Notes: generated by a model from the letters alone, not told the origin. DNA of 56,536 bases from Flammeovirgaceae bacterium UBA2338 (GCA_002344795.1 DDUM01000083.1:1-56536), one strand, 5' to 3'. Shown: positions 24,856 through 34,648, counted from the stretch's first letter. Translations and numbers: made by a program.

Positions 24856-27126
24856 CTACTTGCCGAACTTTGCCTTCAATTGCGCCAGCTTATCTTCCAT
24901 GCTCTCTTCCTTTCTTTTTGGAGGTTGAGCTTTTAAATTGTTTTGAACCTTTTTTCGGACTTCTTTTTTAGCAGGAGCAGGGTTTGCACCAAATGGATCA
25001 CTTTTCATTGACAACGCAATGCGCTTTCTCGGAATGTCTACCTCCATTACTGTCACCTTTACCTTTTGCTGAACAGTAATTACTGCATTAGGGTCTTTTA
25101 CGAACTGATCGCTTAAATGACTAATGTGAACCAGTCCATCCTGATGTACACCAATATCTACAAACGCACCAAAGTTGGTTACGTTGGTTACAATGCCCGG
25201 AAGTACCATTCCTATCTTTAGGTCTTTTATTTCATTCACGCCTTCCTCAAACGAAAACACTTCAAATTGACTGCGAGGGTCTCTTCCTGGTTTTTCTAAT
25301 TCAGCAAGGATATCGGTAAGAGTAGGAAGCCCAACTGTATCCGAAACGTATTTTTTAAGATCTAATTTTTTTCGCAATTCACTACTTGTCATTAAATCTT
25401 TGATGGTGCAGTTCAGGTCTTTGGCAAATTGTTCAACCAACTCATACCGCTCAGGATGAACCGCACTTGCATCCAACGGATTCTTGGAATCGCGAATGCG
25501 CAGGAAGCCTGCACACTGTTCGAAAGCTTTGTCTCCGAGGCGAGGCACTTTGCTTAACGATTTACGATCCTTAAAGGCTCCGTTTTGATTTCTGTATTCC
25601 ACAATGCTTTTTGCTAGCTGTGGGCCAAGGCCAGATACATACGAAAGCAAATCACGACTGGCGGTATTAACTTCAACCCCCACGGAGTTCACACAACTCA
25701 TCACCACGTCATCCAGGCCTGCTTTCAATTTAGTTTGGTCTACATCGTGTTGGTATTGCCCCACGCCAATGGACTTGGCATCCAATTTCACCAATTCAGC
25801 CAATGGATCCATCAGTCTCCGTCCAATAGATACAGCACCGCGTACGGTAATGTCCTTGTCAGGAAACTCTTCCCTTGCTATTTCGGATGCGGAGTAAATG
25901 GACGCTCCACTTTCATTCACCATTACAATGATAATTTCTTTGGGCAACCCAATCGATTTCACAAATGATTCTGTTTCTCTGCTGGCGGTACCGTTTCCGA
26001 TAGCGATGGCTTCAATTTTAAATCGGTCGCACAATCCCAGGATGATTGTTCCTGACTTCGTTGTTTCCTTTTGTGGTTCATTGGGGTAAATCACCGTATC
26101 AAATAATAACTCACCTTGCTCGCCCAGACAAACCAACTTGGTTCCGGTACGAAACCCGGGGTCGAGTGCAAGCACTCTTTTTTGCCCTAACGGAGAGGCC
26201 AGTAATAATTCTTTAAGATTGGAAGAGAAGACTTTAATGGCTTCCTGATCGGCCTTCATTTTTGTTTCTACTCTCACCTCTGTCTCCAATGATGGTTTTA
26301 GTAGTCGTTTATAACTGTCTTTCACAGCCAAGGCTACTTGCTCGCCTACAGCAGATTTTGACTTTACGAATTTTTTTTCTAATGTCTGAATGGCCAGTGA
26401 TTCATCAGGTGCAATATCAAGCGTAATGAAGTTTTCTTTTTCAGCCCTGCGCATTGCCAGCAATCTATGGGATGGAGTTTTATTGATCGCTTCTTCCCAA
26501 TCAAAGTAATCTTTGAATTTTTGTGCTTCCTCACTTTCTGCTTTTGACTTTACCACCGAAGCCTGAATCACTCCTTCTTTCCAGAATAGTTCTCTGATAT
26601 TTTGTCGTGCTTCCTGGTTTTCACTTACCCATTCTGCAATAATATCTCGTGCACCGGCCAATGCTTCTTCTTCATTGGCAACACCCAATTCAGTGTTAAT
26701 GTAGGTGGCCAATACTTTATCAAAGTCAACATGGCCTTGTTCGAAAAGGAGTGTAGCCAATGGTTCGAGTCCTTTTTCTTTGGCAGCAGTTGCGCGAGTT
26801 TTGCGTTTAGGTTTATAAGGCAAATAGATATCTTCTAACTCTGTGAGCGTCTCTGCTTTCTGGATAAGTTTTTCTAGCTCAGGAGTAAGAAATTGTTGCT
26901 TCTCGATGGATTTAAGAATAGCGTCTCTTCGCTTATCCAACTCTACCAACTGCTCATGTCTATCGCGTATGGCGGCCAAAGCCACTTCATCCAATGTGCC
27001 TGTCATTTCTTTCCGGTAACGGGCGATAAAAGGAATGGTCGATCCGGCTGTAAGTAAATCCACTACCACCTTCACCTGATTTGGAGTGAGGTTTAATTCT
27101 GAGCCAATCCGGGAAATGTTATCCAT
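24856..27126 (-). CDS. tex: Tex-family RNA-binding transcriptional accessory protein
   Basis: The 756-residue protein matches the full Tex layout: N-terminal helical domain (SELNLTPNQVKVVVDLL onward, with PFIARYRKEMTG), YqgF-like nuclease fold near residue 325 (VLALDPGFRTGTKLV), helix-hairpin-helix near residue 495 (LSYVSGLGPQLAKSIVEYRN), and a C-terminal S1 domain near residue 645 (GIVTNVTNFGAFVDIGVHQ). Tex binds nucleic acid and assists transcription. A Lys-rich tail follows the S1 domain. It is monocistronic and convergent with the preceding barrel gene. Confidence 0.95.
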   Translation of the reverse strand: MDNISRIGSELNLTPNQVKVVVDLLTAGSTIPFIARYRKEMTGTLDEVALAAIRDRHEQLVELDKRRDAILKSIEKQQFLTPELEKLIQKAETLTELEDIYLPYKPKRKTRATAAKEKGLEPLATLLFEQGHVDFDKVLATYINTELGVANEEEALAGARDIIAEWVSENQEARQNIRELFWKEGVIQASVVKSKAESEEAQKFKDYFDWEEAINKTPSHRLLAMRRAEKENFITLDIAPDESLAIQTLEKKFVKSKSAVGEQVALAVKDSYKRLLKPSLETEVRVETKMKADQEAIKVFSSNLKELLLASPLGQKRVLALDPGFRTGTKLVCLGEQGELLFDTVIYPNEPQKETTKSGTIILGLCDRFKIEAIAIGNGTASRETESFVKSIGLPKEIIIVMVNESGASIYSASEIAREEFPDKDITVRGAVSIGRRLMDPLAELVKLDAKSIGVGQYQHDVDQTKLKAGLDDVVMSCVNSVGVEVNTASRDLLSYVSGLGPQLAKSIVEYRNQNGAFKDRKSLSKVPRLGDKAFEQCAGFLRIRDSKNPLDASAVHPERYELVEQFAKDLNCTIKDLMTSSELRKKLDLKKYVSDTVGLPTLTDILAELEKPGRDPRSQFEVFSFEEGVNEIKDLKIGMVLPGIVTNVTNFGAFVDIGVHQDGLVHISHLSDQFVKDPNAVITVQQKVKVTVMEVDIPRKRIALSMKSDPFGANPAPAKKEVRKKVQNNLKAQPPKRKEESMEDKLAQLKAKFGK

Positions 27127-27336
27127 TGTGTATAAAAAAGTTCTGATATTGGGATGGCAAAAATAAGACGATACTCGGTTGAAAAAGTAGAATCGAGAAT
27201 TATTTGATAAACTTTATTTTTATGATTTTGATGAACGCTATTGTTAATTAGGAGAATCTGTCAATAGCCGCAACTTTTTTAATCTCAATGAAAGCAATGT
27301 GGAATAACTCATAAAATCGATTTATATTGTTTCTGA

Positions 27337-29055
27337 TTGAATATGTATAAGATATCCTATAACCTCATTCTAATTGCTCCCATAATTGTCTTGCTATCAG
27401 CATGCACAGGTGGGCGAAATGAACCACCTATTGATGTGTCTGTTACACCTTTCAAGGCTCAGATTTCTGCTGCAGAGAGTCCAAAGGATTATATCGATCA
27501 ACTGGGCTGCCTCAATTGCCATGGAGGCGCTACTTTACCCAACGAATTAAAAACCAAAGCCCCGGATTTATCCCTGGCTGGAAGCCGATTTAAACCGGAA
27601 TATATTTTTAATTACCTCCTGAACCCGACTCAAGTTCGAAACCACATCGGACTTTCACGTATGCCCAATTTTGGGTTTGATGAGAGAGAGGCACTGGCAT
27701 TAACACACTATCTATCAAGTAAGAGGGCGGTTCAGCATGTACAATTCCCTGATTTTTCGGACGAAGGCAATGTCAGGCTTGGGGAAAAAGAATTTAATGA
27801 GCAGGCTTGCTCAACCTGTCATATGGCCAATGGGCGCGGAAATAACGTGATCTCTGATTTGTCAAATATGGGAAGCAAGCTCAATCCTGAATGGATGAAA
27901 CAATTCATAGCAGCACCTGCTGCTTTTCAAAAAGAGAGTATAATGCCAGGGTTCCTTTATCATTTTAATACAGATAGCACTGCGCTGATCTCATCCGTTG
28001 ATAATGCTGAAGAAAAGATTGAAAACTTGAGTGCATACCTACTCAGCCTTGAAGCACCAGACCATGATGAACAATTGGATAAGTATGAAACTATTAAAGA
28101 ATCGAACCCAGAGATCTCAGTTGAGCTAGGCCAGATAATTTACCAGGCACAGAATTGTTCTGGTTGTCACCAATCCAATCCTGATGGTGAATGGAAGGAA
28201 ATGGTGGCGCCTGATCTCATGACCATCAAATCCAGAATTAACAAATCATGGCTGGCTGAATATGTGAAAAAGCCACATGCTGTGAGGCCATTTGGTTTTT
28301 ATCCAGGGTCAGGAAGTCGCATGCCCAATTTTAACCTGACTGAAATAGAAATAGAAAATATTGTCCGTTTTATATACAATGAGGAGAATAATCAAAAACA
28401 AAATCATATTGAAGCACCCTCAAGATTTGTATCCAATAAAATAAAAGTTTTGTTGGATGAAAAACTTCCTTGCCTGGGGTGCCATTCTTTAGGAGGTCAG
28501 GGAGGCAAGATTGCACCTGAGCTTGCCAATCTAAGTAAAAGATTGAATAGTGATTACCTGGCTGCGGTTGTTACAGACCCAGCAGTTGCTATGCCAGGCA
28601 CCATTATGCCAAAGATTTCAATGCCGGAAAATATGCGAGACCAATTGATTGGCTACTTGTTGTACAATAAGGATACTGTTGCTGAGGGTAAATACTTGTC
28701 ACTCGTTGATCATCCCATCACGTTACAGGATGCAAGTTTGACACCCGAAAGTATTTATCTGAGTAAGTGTGCTATTTGCCACGGTGAGAAAGGCAATGCC
28801 AATGGGTTTAATGCTGAATACCTGGCTACACAACCCACAAAACATGCGGATAGCAGTTACATGACAAGAAGACCTGATGACACCTTGTTCGATGGTGTAT
28901 TTGCAGGTGGGGATATCCTTAATAGAAGTCACTTGATGCCGGCTTGGGGTAATGCATTAAGCAATGATGAGATTAAGGGATTGGTGACGTACATGAGAGG
29001 GTTATGCAATTGCAGTCCACCAAAGTGGTCAACGGATAATAAAAAATTGAAGTAA
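27337..29055 (+). CDS. Pentaheme c-type cytochrome lipoprotein
   Basis: The 572-residue protein has a lipobox ending at Cys23 (LLSACTGG) and five CxxCH heme-attachment motifs: Cys58 (CLNCH), Cys158 (CSTCH), Cys274 (CSGCH), Cys379 (CLGCH) and Cys478 (CAICH). Each is about 100 residues from the next and followed by a distal Met region such as SRMPNF, so it is a string of five class I cytochrome c domains rather than a compact multiheme fold. It should sit on the periplasmic or outer face of a membrane and relay electrons. The next multiheme gene overlaps its stop by one base (TAATG). No close characterised relative is recognised. Confidence 0.88.
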   Translation: MNMYKISYNLILIAPIIVLLSACTGGRNEPPIDVSVTPFKAQISAAESPKDYIDQLGCLNCHGGATLPNELKTKAPDLSLAGSRFKPEYIFNYLLNPTQVRNHIGLSRMPNFGFDEREALALTHYLSSKRAVQHVQFPDFSDEGNVRLGEKEFNEQACSTCHMANGRGNNVISDLSNMGSKLNPEWMKQFIAAPAAFQKESIMPGFLYHFNTDSTALISSVDNAEEKIENLSAYLLSLEAPDHDEQLDKYETIKESNPEISVELGQIIYQAQNCSGCHQSNPDGEWKEMVAPDLMTIKSRINKSWLAEYVKKPHAVRPFGFYPGSGSRMPNFNLTEIEIENIVRFIYNEENNQKQNHIEAPSRFVSNKIKVLLDEKLPCLGCHSLGGQGGKIAPELANLSKRLNSDYLAAVVTDPAVAMPGTIMPKISMPENMRDQLIGYLLYNKDTVAEGKYLSLVDHPITLQDASLTPESIYLSKCAICHGEKGNANGFNAEYLATQPTKHADSSYMTRRPDDTLFDGVFAGGDILNRSHLMPAWGNALSNDEIKGLVTYMRGLCNCSPPKWSTDNKKLK

Positions 29056-31475
29056 TGGGCAAAAAGAAGACACATAAAGCTAAGGCTCGTGTACCGCGCA
29101 GTAAGGAAAAGCAGGTGCAAGAGGATGCACCGGTATCAAAAATTTCTACCAATTTAAAGTTGGCGATAACCGCCTTAGTGCTTGCTGGTATTTTTGGAGT
29201 GTTTTATTTTGTTGATTTCTCAAAATCCGACAAACAAGAAAAAGAAACTTCTTTGCGAAAGCCATTCCCAAGTATGCCTACCAATCAAACAGTGCATGTC
29301 ACTTTTGAAGACTTTGTGGGGGCAGAGGCTTGTTCATCCTGCCATTCAGATATTTATAATAAGTGGAAAACATCTACCCATGGGCAAGCCGGAGGGTCAC
29401 CTAAAGACGTGAAAGTAATCGGTTACTTTGATGGCATACCCAGGAAGTTCAGGGATGCAGTACTCACTCCGTACAGGGCCGAGAATGGCGACTACATGTT
29501 TAATTTAAAAACAGATGACCTGCCTGAACAAACCTATAAGGTGGATGAAGTGGTAGGAGGCGGCCATATGATTGGAGGCGGTACTCAAACCTACTTTAGT
29601 TATTTTCCCGATGGCACTTTGCGAATGTTGCCTTTTGATTTTATCAGAGATGAAAAAGTCTGGTTTGGTGAAACAAGCAAAGGACAGGGTTGGGTGCCTA
29701 TTACACCCGATCGAATCATTGATAAAGAAAGTGAGTGGTTTCCATCACGGCTTTTGGGCACCCATCTGGACAGACAAAATTGTCAGGAATGTCACGGCAG
29801 TCAAATTGAAGCAAAATTTGCTTTGGACAAAAAGAAGTATGTCACAAATTTTATGACGCTGGCTATCAATTGTGAATCTTGTCATGGGCCCGGCAAAGAG
29901 CATATTCAAATTGTTTCCGGTTCAGATTGGAAGGAAAAATCTTCACTTGGACTAAAGCCTCTAGTTACTTTTGATAAAGACGGTTCATTGGATGTCTGCT
30001 TTAAATGTCATTCTTTAAAAAATGTCCTGGAACCAGGGTTTCTTCCCGGTGATGATCTTGAAGAATATTATGCGGTTAAGTTTCCGATATTAGGATTTAG
30101 AAAAGAGAATCCTTATCTCCCTGATGGAAGAGTTAAAGAATTTGCGTATCAGCTCACCCATTTAAGTAGTGATTGTTATATTAATGGATCTATGACTTGT
30201 GTAAGTTGTCATGATCCTCATGAGCAATCTTATCGTGATACCAATGGGCAGGTATTGGCCAGTCCATTTGATGATGGGCAATGCACCTCTTGTCATGCGA
30301 GCAAAGCGATTAATCCCACTGCTCACTCTTTTCATTTGATCGATTCTAAAGGCAGTCAATGCGTATCCTGTCATATGCCTTATCTTCAGAATCAGGCAAT
30401 GGGAACTCACTTGAGATTTGCTAGATCGGATCACACCATACCCATTCCACGACCTGCTTTTGATGCCAGTATAGGAATTGAAAGCGCATGCATTCAATGC
30501 CATAGTGACAAAAGTGTAGAGTTTTTGCAAAACAAAGTAACGGAATGGTATGGCGAGCTTAAACCTCACAATGACATGGTGGAGCGGTTAATAGAATTCG
30601 ACCCGAGCATGAGCCTCTTTGAAGCGAGTAAAGTTTTGTTACCTGATTCTACAAACCATGTAATAGGGCAAATGGCCGGCCTTAGTGAATTTGCTTTTGA
30701 TTATTTAAGGCCAGAAATGAAAGATATTGATGCAGAGACCGTAAACAGAATTAAAAACTATATTAATAGTCCTGACGTTGACGTACAATCGGTGGCAATG
30801 GCGAGCCTGCACCTGATACAGGATAGTAACGATGAAATACACAATCTATTGGTAGACAAATTGAACCAGATGGAAGAAGACAGGAGAAGAAAAATAATGA
30901 AGAGATGGTCGAGTGCACTTCCAATAATGGCAAAAAAATATGAGGAGAAGGGGAATTATAATGAGGCAATTGAAACCTATCGAAAAAGTTTGGAGATAGT
31001 GCCTGATAACATTGGTGTTATGATCAATATGGCCGTTGCCTATTCTACCCTAAATCAGAATGCAGCTGCCAATCAGATTCTTGATAGAGCCATTAAGATC
31101 AATGCCAACGACTATGATGTATGGCTCAACAAAGGAAATATCTTATTTAAAACAAATCAAAATGCGAAAGCCCTGGAAGCCTATAAAAGGGCAAACAGTA
31201 TTAATCCATGGATTGGATCTTCCTACTTTAACATTGGAAATTACTACTATAAAGAAAACAATATCAATGAAGCGATTGTGTGGTATAGAAAAGCGGTAGA
31301 GATAGAGCCCAACATGGCATTGGGATATTTATTTCTTGCACGATCGTATATTAAGGTACAAGACTATAAGAATGCATTTACGTCCGTTAAATCGGGTCTA
31401 AGGTTAGATCCAGGGGATAGGGCAGGTAATCAAATATTGGCTGATCTGCAATCTTATTTTGCGAGGAGTAACTAA
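29055..31475 (+). CDS. Octaheme cytochrome c554-like protein with C-terminal TPR domain
   Basis: The 806-residue protein has a basic cytoplasmic start, one membrane anchor (about residues 35-53) and eight CxxCH motifs between residues 93 and about 480 (CSSCH, CQECH, CESCH, CFKCH, CVSCH, CTSCH, CVSCH, CIQCH). These are arranged as in cytochrome c554/hydroxylamine-oxidoreductase-like multiheme proteins. A His- and Met-containing linker and a helical segment lead into about five tetratricopeptide repeats (from about residue 615; example GNYNEAIETYRKSLEIVPDN). The heme part should face the periplasm, with the TPR domain mediating protein contacts. It is translationally coupled to the pentaheme lipoprotein. 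Whether it is catalytic or only conducts electrons is unknown. Confidence 0.85.
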   Translation: MGKKKTHKAKARVPRSKEKQVQEDAPVSKISTNLKLAITALVLAGIFGVFYFVDFSKSDKQEKETSLRKPFPSMPTNQTVHVTFEDFVGAEACSSCHSDIYNKWKTSTHGQAGGSPKDVKVIGYFDGIPRKFRDAVLTPYRAENGDYMFNLKTDDLPEQTYKVDEVVGGGHMIGGGTQTYFSYFPDGTLRMLPFDFIRDEKVWFGETSKGQGWVPITPDRIIDKESEWFPSRLLGTHLDRQNCQECHGSQIEAKFALDKKKYVTNFMTLAINCESCHGPGKEHIQIVSGSDWKEKSSLGLKPLVTFDKDGSLDVCFKCHSLKNVLEPGFLPGDDLEEYYAVKFPILGFRKENPYLPDGRVKEFAYQLTHLSSDCYINGSMTCVSCHDPHEQSYRDTNGQVLASPFDDGQCTSCHASKAINPTAHSFHLIDSKGSQCVSCHMPYLQNQAMGTHLRFARSDHTIPIPRPAFDASIGIESACIQCHSDKSVEFLQNKVTEWYGELKPHNDMVERLIEFDPSMSLFEASKVLLPDSTNHVIGQMAGLSEFAFDYLRPEMKDIDAETVNRIKNYINSPDVDVQSVAMASLHLIQDSNDEIHNLLVDKLNQMEEDRRRKIMKRWSSALPIMAKKYEEKGNYNEAIETYRKSLEIVPDNIGVMINMAVAYSTLNQNAAANQILDRAIKINANDYDVWLNKGNILFKTNQNAKALEAYKRANSINPWIGSSYFNIGNYYYKENNINEAIVWYRKAVEIEPNMALGYLFLARSYIKVQDYKNAFTSVKSGLRLDPGDRAGNQILADLQSYFARSN

Positions 31476-31519
31476 GAGGGGTAATCAATGACAACCTCCG
31501 CAACGGTGCATTAGCAACA

Positions 31520-31576
31520 TATTCCTACTCAGGGTTCCTATATTCCTACTCAGAGTCACCTGCAAGGGACTCTGAG
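31520..31576. repeat. Compound repeat: direct repeat plus 9-base palindrome
   Basis: TATTCCTACTCAG occurs twice, at 31520-31532 and 31541-31553. The second copy runs into a perfect inverted repeat, CTCAGAGTC at 31549-31557 and GACTCTGAG at 31568-31576, with a 10-base spacer. It lies between the multiheme operon and a truncated pseudogene. It may be a terminator, a REP-like element or the scar of a deletion. Confidence 0.7.
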
Positions 31577-31579
31577 ACT

Positions 31580-32601
31580 ATGAAGGTTAACGTGCAGAAG
31601 TACGGTTATTTGCGAAAAATATATCAAGCAGATTCACTCTTTTCAATTCAAAAATTACCCTTTCAAGCTATTGAAGCAGAAATACAACGCATAAAAAAAG
31701 AGGATAGCGATTTTCTGAAAAGTTTAGACCCCAAAAGCTACATCAGTTGGTATTTGCCTATCCGAAAATTGGTGAGTTCGGTTTCTACAGTTGTTCAATA
31801 CCGCACCGAAGAAATTCCGGCTACTATAAATGCTTTCAGAAATATAGATTATACGATGAGCGGCTCTACAAAAGCGGATTGTTAAAGGATGCCATTGAAA
31901 GTCATTTTTGGTTATTAGAAAATATGGGGCAATCGCTTGATACTATTTTCAATGAAATGAGCATTTCCATTGATTACATGGTAGCAAACCTGTCAAAAAA
32001 CGAAAAGAAGTTTAACGAGATCAACAAATATCTTTTTGATCTATTGGAACAGCGTAGTTTATCTCGGGCATCAGCGTATCTCGCTATCAAAGTATTAACA
32101 CAAAACAGCTGCACGGTAAATGATGATTTAGCAAAACAATTAGAGTTGTACAGGGCCATGAAAATAGGGAACATGGCAAGCGATATTGTATTTAGCGGTG
32201 ATGCTTTTAAAAATGGTTCGGTTGTAAAAATGCCAAGCCGATTATCAGAGATTCAATCGATATATAAAGTGGTAATTTTTGGAGCCAGCTGGTGCTCCAA
32301 ATGCACAGAAGAACTAAGCCAATTACTTCCTCTTTATAAAAAATGGAAATCCAAAGGCGTTGAAGTAGTTTTTATTTCATTGGATACGGATGAAACCTTA
32401 TTTAAGGATTTTTCTAGCGTATTCCCTTTTGTTAGTGTGTGTGATTATAAGAAATGGGATACACAAGCCGTAAAAGATTATTATGTCTTTGCTTCACCTA
32501 CTTTATTTTTGCTAGACAAAAATCAAAAAATTGTTCTACGACCTAATTCGGTAATGCAAATGGATGCTTGGGTGGATTTTTATCTAAAAGAAAGCGAATA
32601 A
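31580..32601 (+). pseudogene. TlpA/thioredoxin-like protein, 5'-truncated and frameshifted
   Basis: Two overlapping frames give one continuous family sequence: 31580 to about 31855 in one frame (ending PATINAFRNIDYT) and about 31858-32601 in another (starting DERLYKSGLLKDAI). One base is missing near 31856. The C-terminal part has a thioredoxin fold with the active-site Cys-Ser-Lys-Cys in FGASWCSKCTEEL and the cis-Pro region FASPTLFLLD. The signal peptide and N-terminal domain usual in these roughly 400-residue Bacteroidota proteins are absent, and the sequence just upstream is a repeat. It therefore looks like a decayed gene. A sequencing error could explain the frameshift but not the missing front. 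Confidence 0.75.
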
Positions 32602-32634
32602 TAACCAAACAATTCATTATGTTATAAATTGGGA

Positions 32635-32757
32635 ATGCTAATAACAGGTGTTCTTTTATTGTCAATCGCTATTGTTCATGGTATTTTAAGAGCTTTGGTT
32701 GGGCTACCAAACACAAGACTTGATAAAAGCACAACAGATGAAGAGGATTGGCTTTAA
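32635..32757 (+). CDS. Small hydrophobic protein, 40 residues, related to the gene at 35899
   Basis: From the ATG at 32635 the frame encodes one membrane helix (MLITGVLLLSIAIVHGIL) and a polar acidic tail ending DEEDWL. The frame is open from 32605, and the residues before the ATG (NNSLCYKLG) also align with the protein at 35899-36081 (SSLFYELG), with about 17 of 24 positions identical over the shared region. It is therefore either a 5'-shortened relic or starts at a non-ATG codon. Function unknown. Confidence 0.5.
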   Translation: MLITGVLLLSIAIVHGILRALVGLPNTRLDKSTTDEEDWL

Positions 32758-32772
32758 ATTGTAACGATACAA

Positions 32773-32874
32773 ATGGAAACTTCAAAAGTAAGAACAATAG
32801 CGCCAATGTTGTCAGGATTTTTAGGATGTATCCCTATCAGTAGTGGGTACGATGTGGTTTCCGTATCAACATGA
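32773..32874 (+). CDS. Possible 33-residue ORF coupled to the DUF2784 gene
   Basis: ATG at 32773 opens a 33-residue frame with a mildly hydrophobic middle (MLSGFLGCIPISSGYDVV). Its TGA overlaps the ATG of the DUF2784 gene as ATGA at 32871. The coupling is suggestive of a leader peptide or small protein, but there is no homology that I recognise, so it is weakly supported. Confidence 0.3.
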   Translation: METSKVRTIAPMLSGFLGCIPISSGYDVVSVST

Positions 32875-33263
32875 TGGATCTTGAACTTCATATAGCCAAC
32901 GTCTTTTTTTATGTCTTCCACACGGTATTGATTTTTTTCAATTTGTTTGGATGGCTCCATCCACGAATGCGAAAGCTCAACCTGATTTCTCTGCTCATTA
33001 CCTTTGGATCATGGTTGCTATTGGGTTTTTGGAAAGGATGGGGTTATTGTTTTTTGACCGATTGGCACTATCAGGTGCTCCAATCCCTGGGTGAAAGGAA
33101 TATCCCATCGAGCTATATTGCATTTCTGGTGGAAAAATTAACGGGCTGGTTGCCCAATGCCCAAATGGTGGATTTATTTACGGTCGGCTTTGCACTGTTG
33201 GCACTGTTGTGTTCGCTCTGGGTAAACACCCGAAACGCGAAACGAAATAAGAGGGCAGCATAA
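32871..33263 (+). CDS. DUF2784 family membrane protein
   Basis: The 130-residue protein has three or four predicted membrane helices (about residues 5-25, 38-55 and 100-118). It carries the DUF2784 hallmarks: His in the first helix (FHTVLIFFNLFGW), then Trp-Gly-Tyr-Cys-Phe-Leu-Thr-Asp-Trp before a His-Tyr pair. The function of the family is unknown. It follows two small ORFs and converges with rtcB. Confidence 0.82.
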   Translation: MMDLELHIANVFFYVFHTVLIFFNLFGWLHPRMRKLNLISLLITFGSWLLLGFWKGWGYCFLTDWHYQVLQSLGERNIPSSYIAFLVEKLTGWLPNAQMVDLFTVGFALLALLCSLWVNTRNAKRNKRAA

Positions 33264-33308
33264 ACCTTTAGCGCAGCCAATAATTAAGAATTATTTCATA
33301 TACCCACA

Positions 33309-34469
33309 TCACCCCTTAATAACGGCCAGAGGTTGCAATTGAATTTGTATATCCACCAGATCTGCCTGGTTTGCCATTACCTCATCGATATCTTTGTATG
33401 AACTCGGAGCTTCGTCCAGATCACTTTGGTGGCGGATGGCGTGCAGTATCCCCTGATCTGTAAGTATTTTCCTTTCTTCTTCCAGGTCAAGTGATTTTCG
33501 TGCCTCCGATCTGCTCATAATTCTTCCTGCCCCGTGAGAACACGATTCGAAAGCCTTGGCATTTCCCTTTCCCTTTACCAAAAAAGATTGGGTGCCCTGT
33601 GAACCGGGAATCATACCCCACTCACCTTTCCTTGCCCGGGTTGCCCCTTTGCGATGAACGATAACCATCTCGCCAAAATGCTCTTCCAATGCAGCAAAAT
33701 TGTGAGGTTTATTAATGAAATCGGCAAATTCCACCTCTGGCATAATTTCCATAAATGCCAACTTTGTCCGCTCCATCATCAGTTTACGGTTGGCCAATGC
33801 AAAATCGATACAATAATTCATTTCATTCCAGTAAAGATCGAAATACTCAGAATCTTCAGGGATAAATGCCAGGTCTCTTGGAACATTTTCCCCCGATGCT
33901 TTATTTTTTTCCTTGGCGATATCATTGTAGTGGTTTGCCACCGTATAGCCGATGTTTCTGGAACCCGAATGTATCATGATCCAGATATACCCATCCGATC
34001 CTTTTTGTATTTCGATAAAGTGGTTTCCTCCACCTAAGGTACCGATCTGATAAAGGGCACTTTGATATTCCTGCTCCACTATGGGCAAATCTCCTTTTTT
34101 TTCAGGCATCCAGGATTCATCCTGGATACTCTCGTGATGATTAAAACCAACGGGCACCGTCTTTCGGATAATGTCCATTATCTTCTTCAACTCAGGTGTT
34201 TCTATGTGTGTCAGGTTCGTCCGCAAAGAGCACATGCCACAACCAATGTCTACACCAACAGCATTCGGAACAACAGCTCCTTTGGTGGCAAGTATGGCAC
34301 CAATGGGCATGCCATATCCCACATGGGTATCGGGCATGATTGCAATATGCTTAAAGGCAAAAGGTAGATTGGCAAGATTACGGGCTTGCTCCAGTGCACC
34401 CTCTTCCACCTGCTCTACTTCCAACCATAGTTTTATAGGTATTTTCTCCGTTGTAATGACTGCTTTCAT
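33309..34469 (-). CDS. rtcB: RtcB-family RNA ligase
   Basis: The 386-residue protein has the RtcB motifs. Residues 41-52 read HIAIMPDTHVGY, and the manganese ligands Asp74 and Cys77 lie in VGVDIGCGMCSL. GGGNHFIEIQ and MIHSGSRNIG carry further metal-binding His residues, and the His that forms the GMP intermediate is near residue 313 in SCSHGAGRIMSR. RtcB joins 2',3'-cyclic phosphate or 3'-phosphate RNA ends to 5'-OH ends and serves RNA repair or tRNA splicing. No archease or RtcR partner lies beside it. It is shorter than E. coli RtcB, as are many Bacteroidota homologs. Confidence 0.93.
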   Translation of the reverse strand: MKAVITTEKIPIKLWLEVEQVEEGALEQARNLANLPFAFKHIAIMPDTHVGYGMPIGAILATKGAVVPNAVGVDIGCGMCSLRTNLTHIETPELKKIMDIIRKTVPVGFNHHESIQDESWMPEKKGDLPIVEQEYQSALYQIGTLGGGNHFIEIQKGSDGYIWIMIHSGSRNIGYTVANHYNDIAKEKNKASGENVPRDLAFIPEDSEYFDLYWNEMNYCIDFALANRKLMMERTKLAFMEIMPEVEFADFINKPHNFAALEEHFGEMVIVHRKGATRARKGEWGMIPGSQGTQSFLVKGKGNAKAFESCSHGAGRIMSRSEARKSLDLEEERKILTDQGILHAIRHQSDLDEAPSSYKDIDEVMANQADLVDIQIQLQPLAVIKG

Positions 34470-34648
34470 TCCTTTTTATTTTTTGGCGTTCGCACCTTTA
34501 TCTGACCTCCAAACCTATGGCTTTGTTTCTGGATTTATAATGATGAGGGTCAGCTCAAGACATGATTTTCGAAATAATCTAGGGTCTATGCGCAGGAAGG
34601 CTCCGAATTCGATATTGTAATGAGCTCTTTCGCTCAATTTTTCCGAAC

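Noticed and set aside
31747..31857. Independent start for the second TlpA-like frame
   Set aside because: Residues before about 31857 in that frame are unlike the family, whereas the other frame carries the matching sequence, so a frameshift is the simpler explanation.
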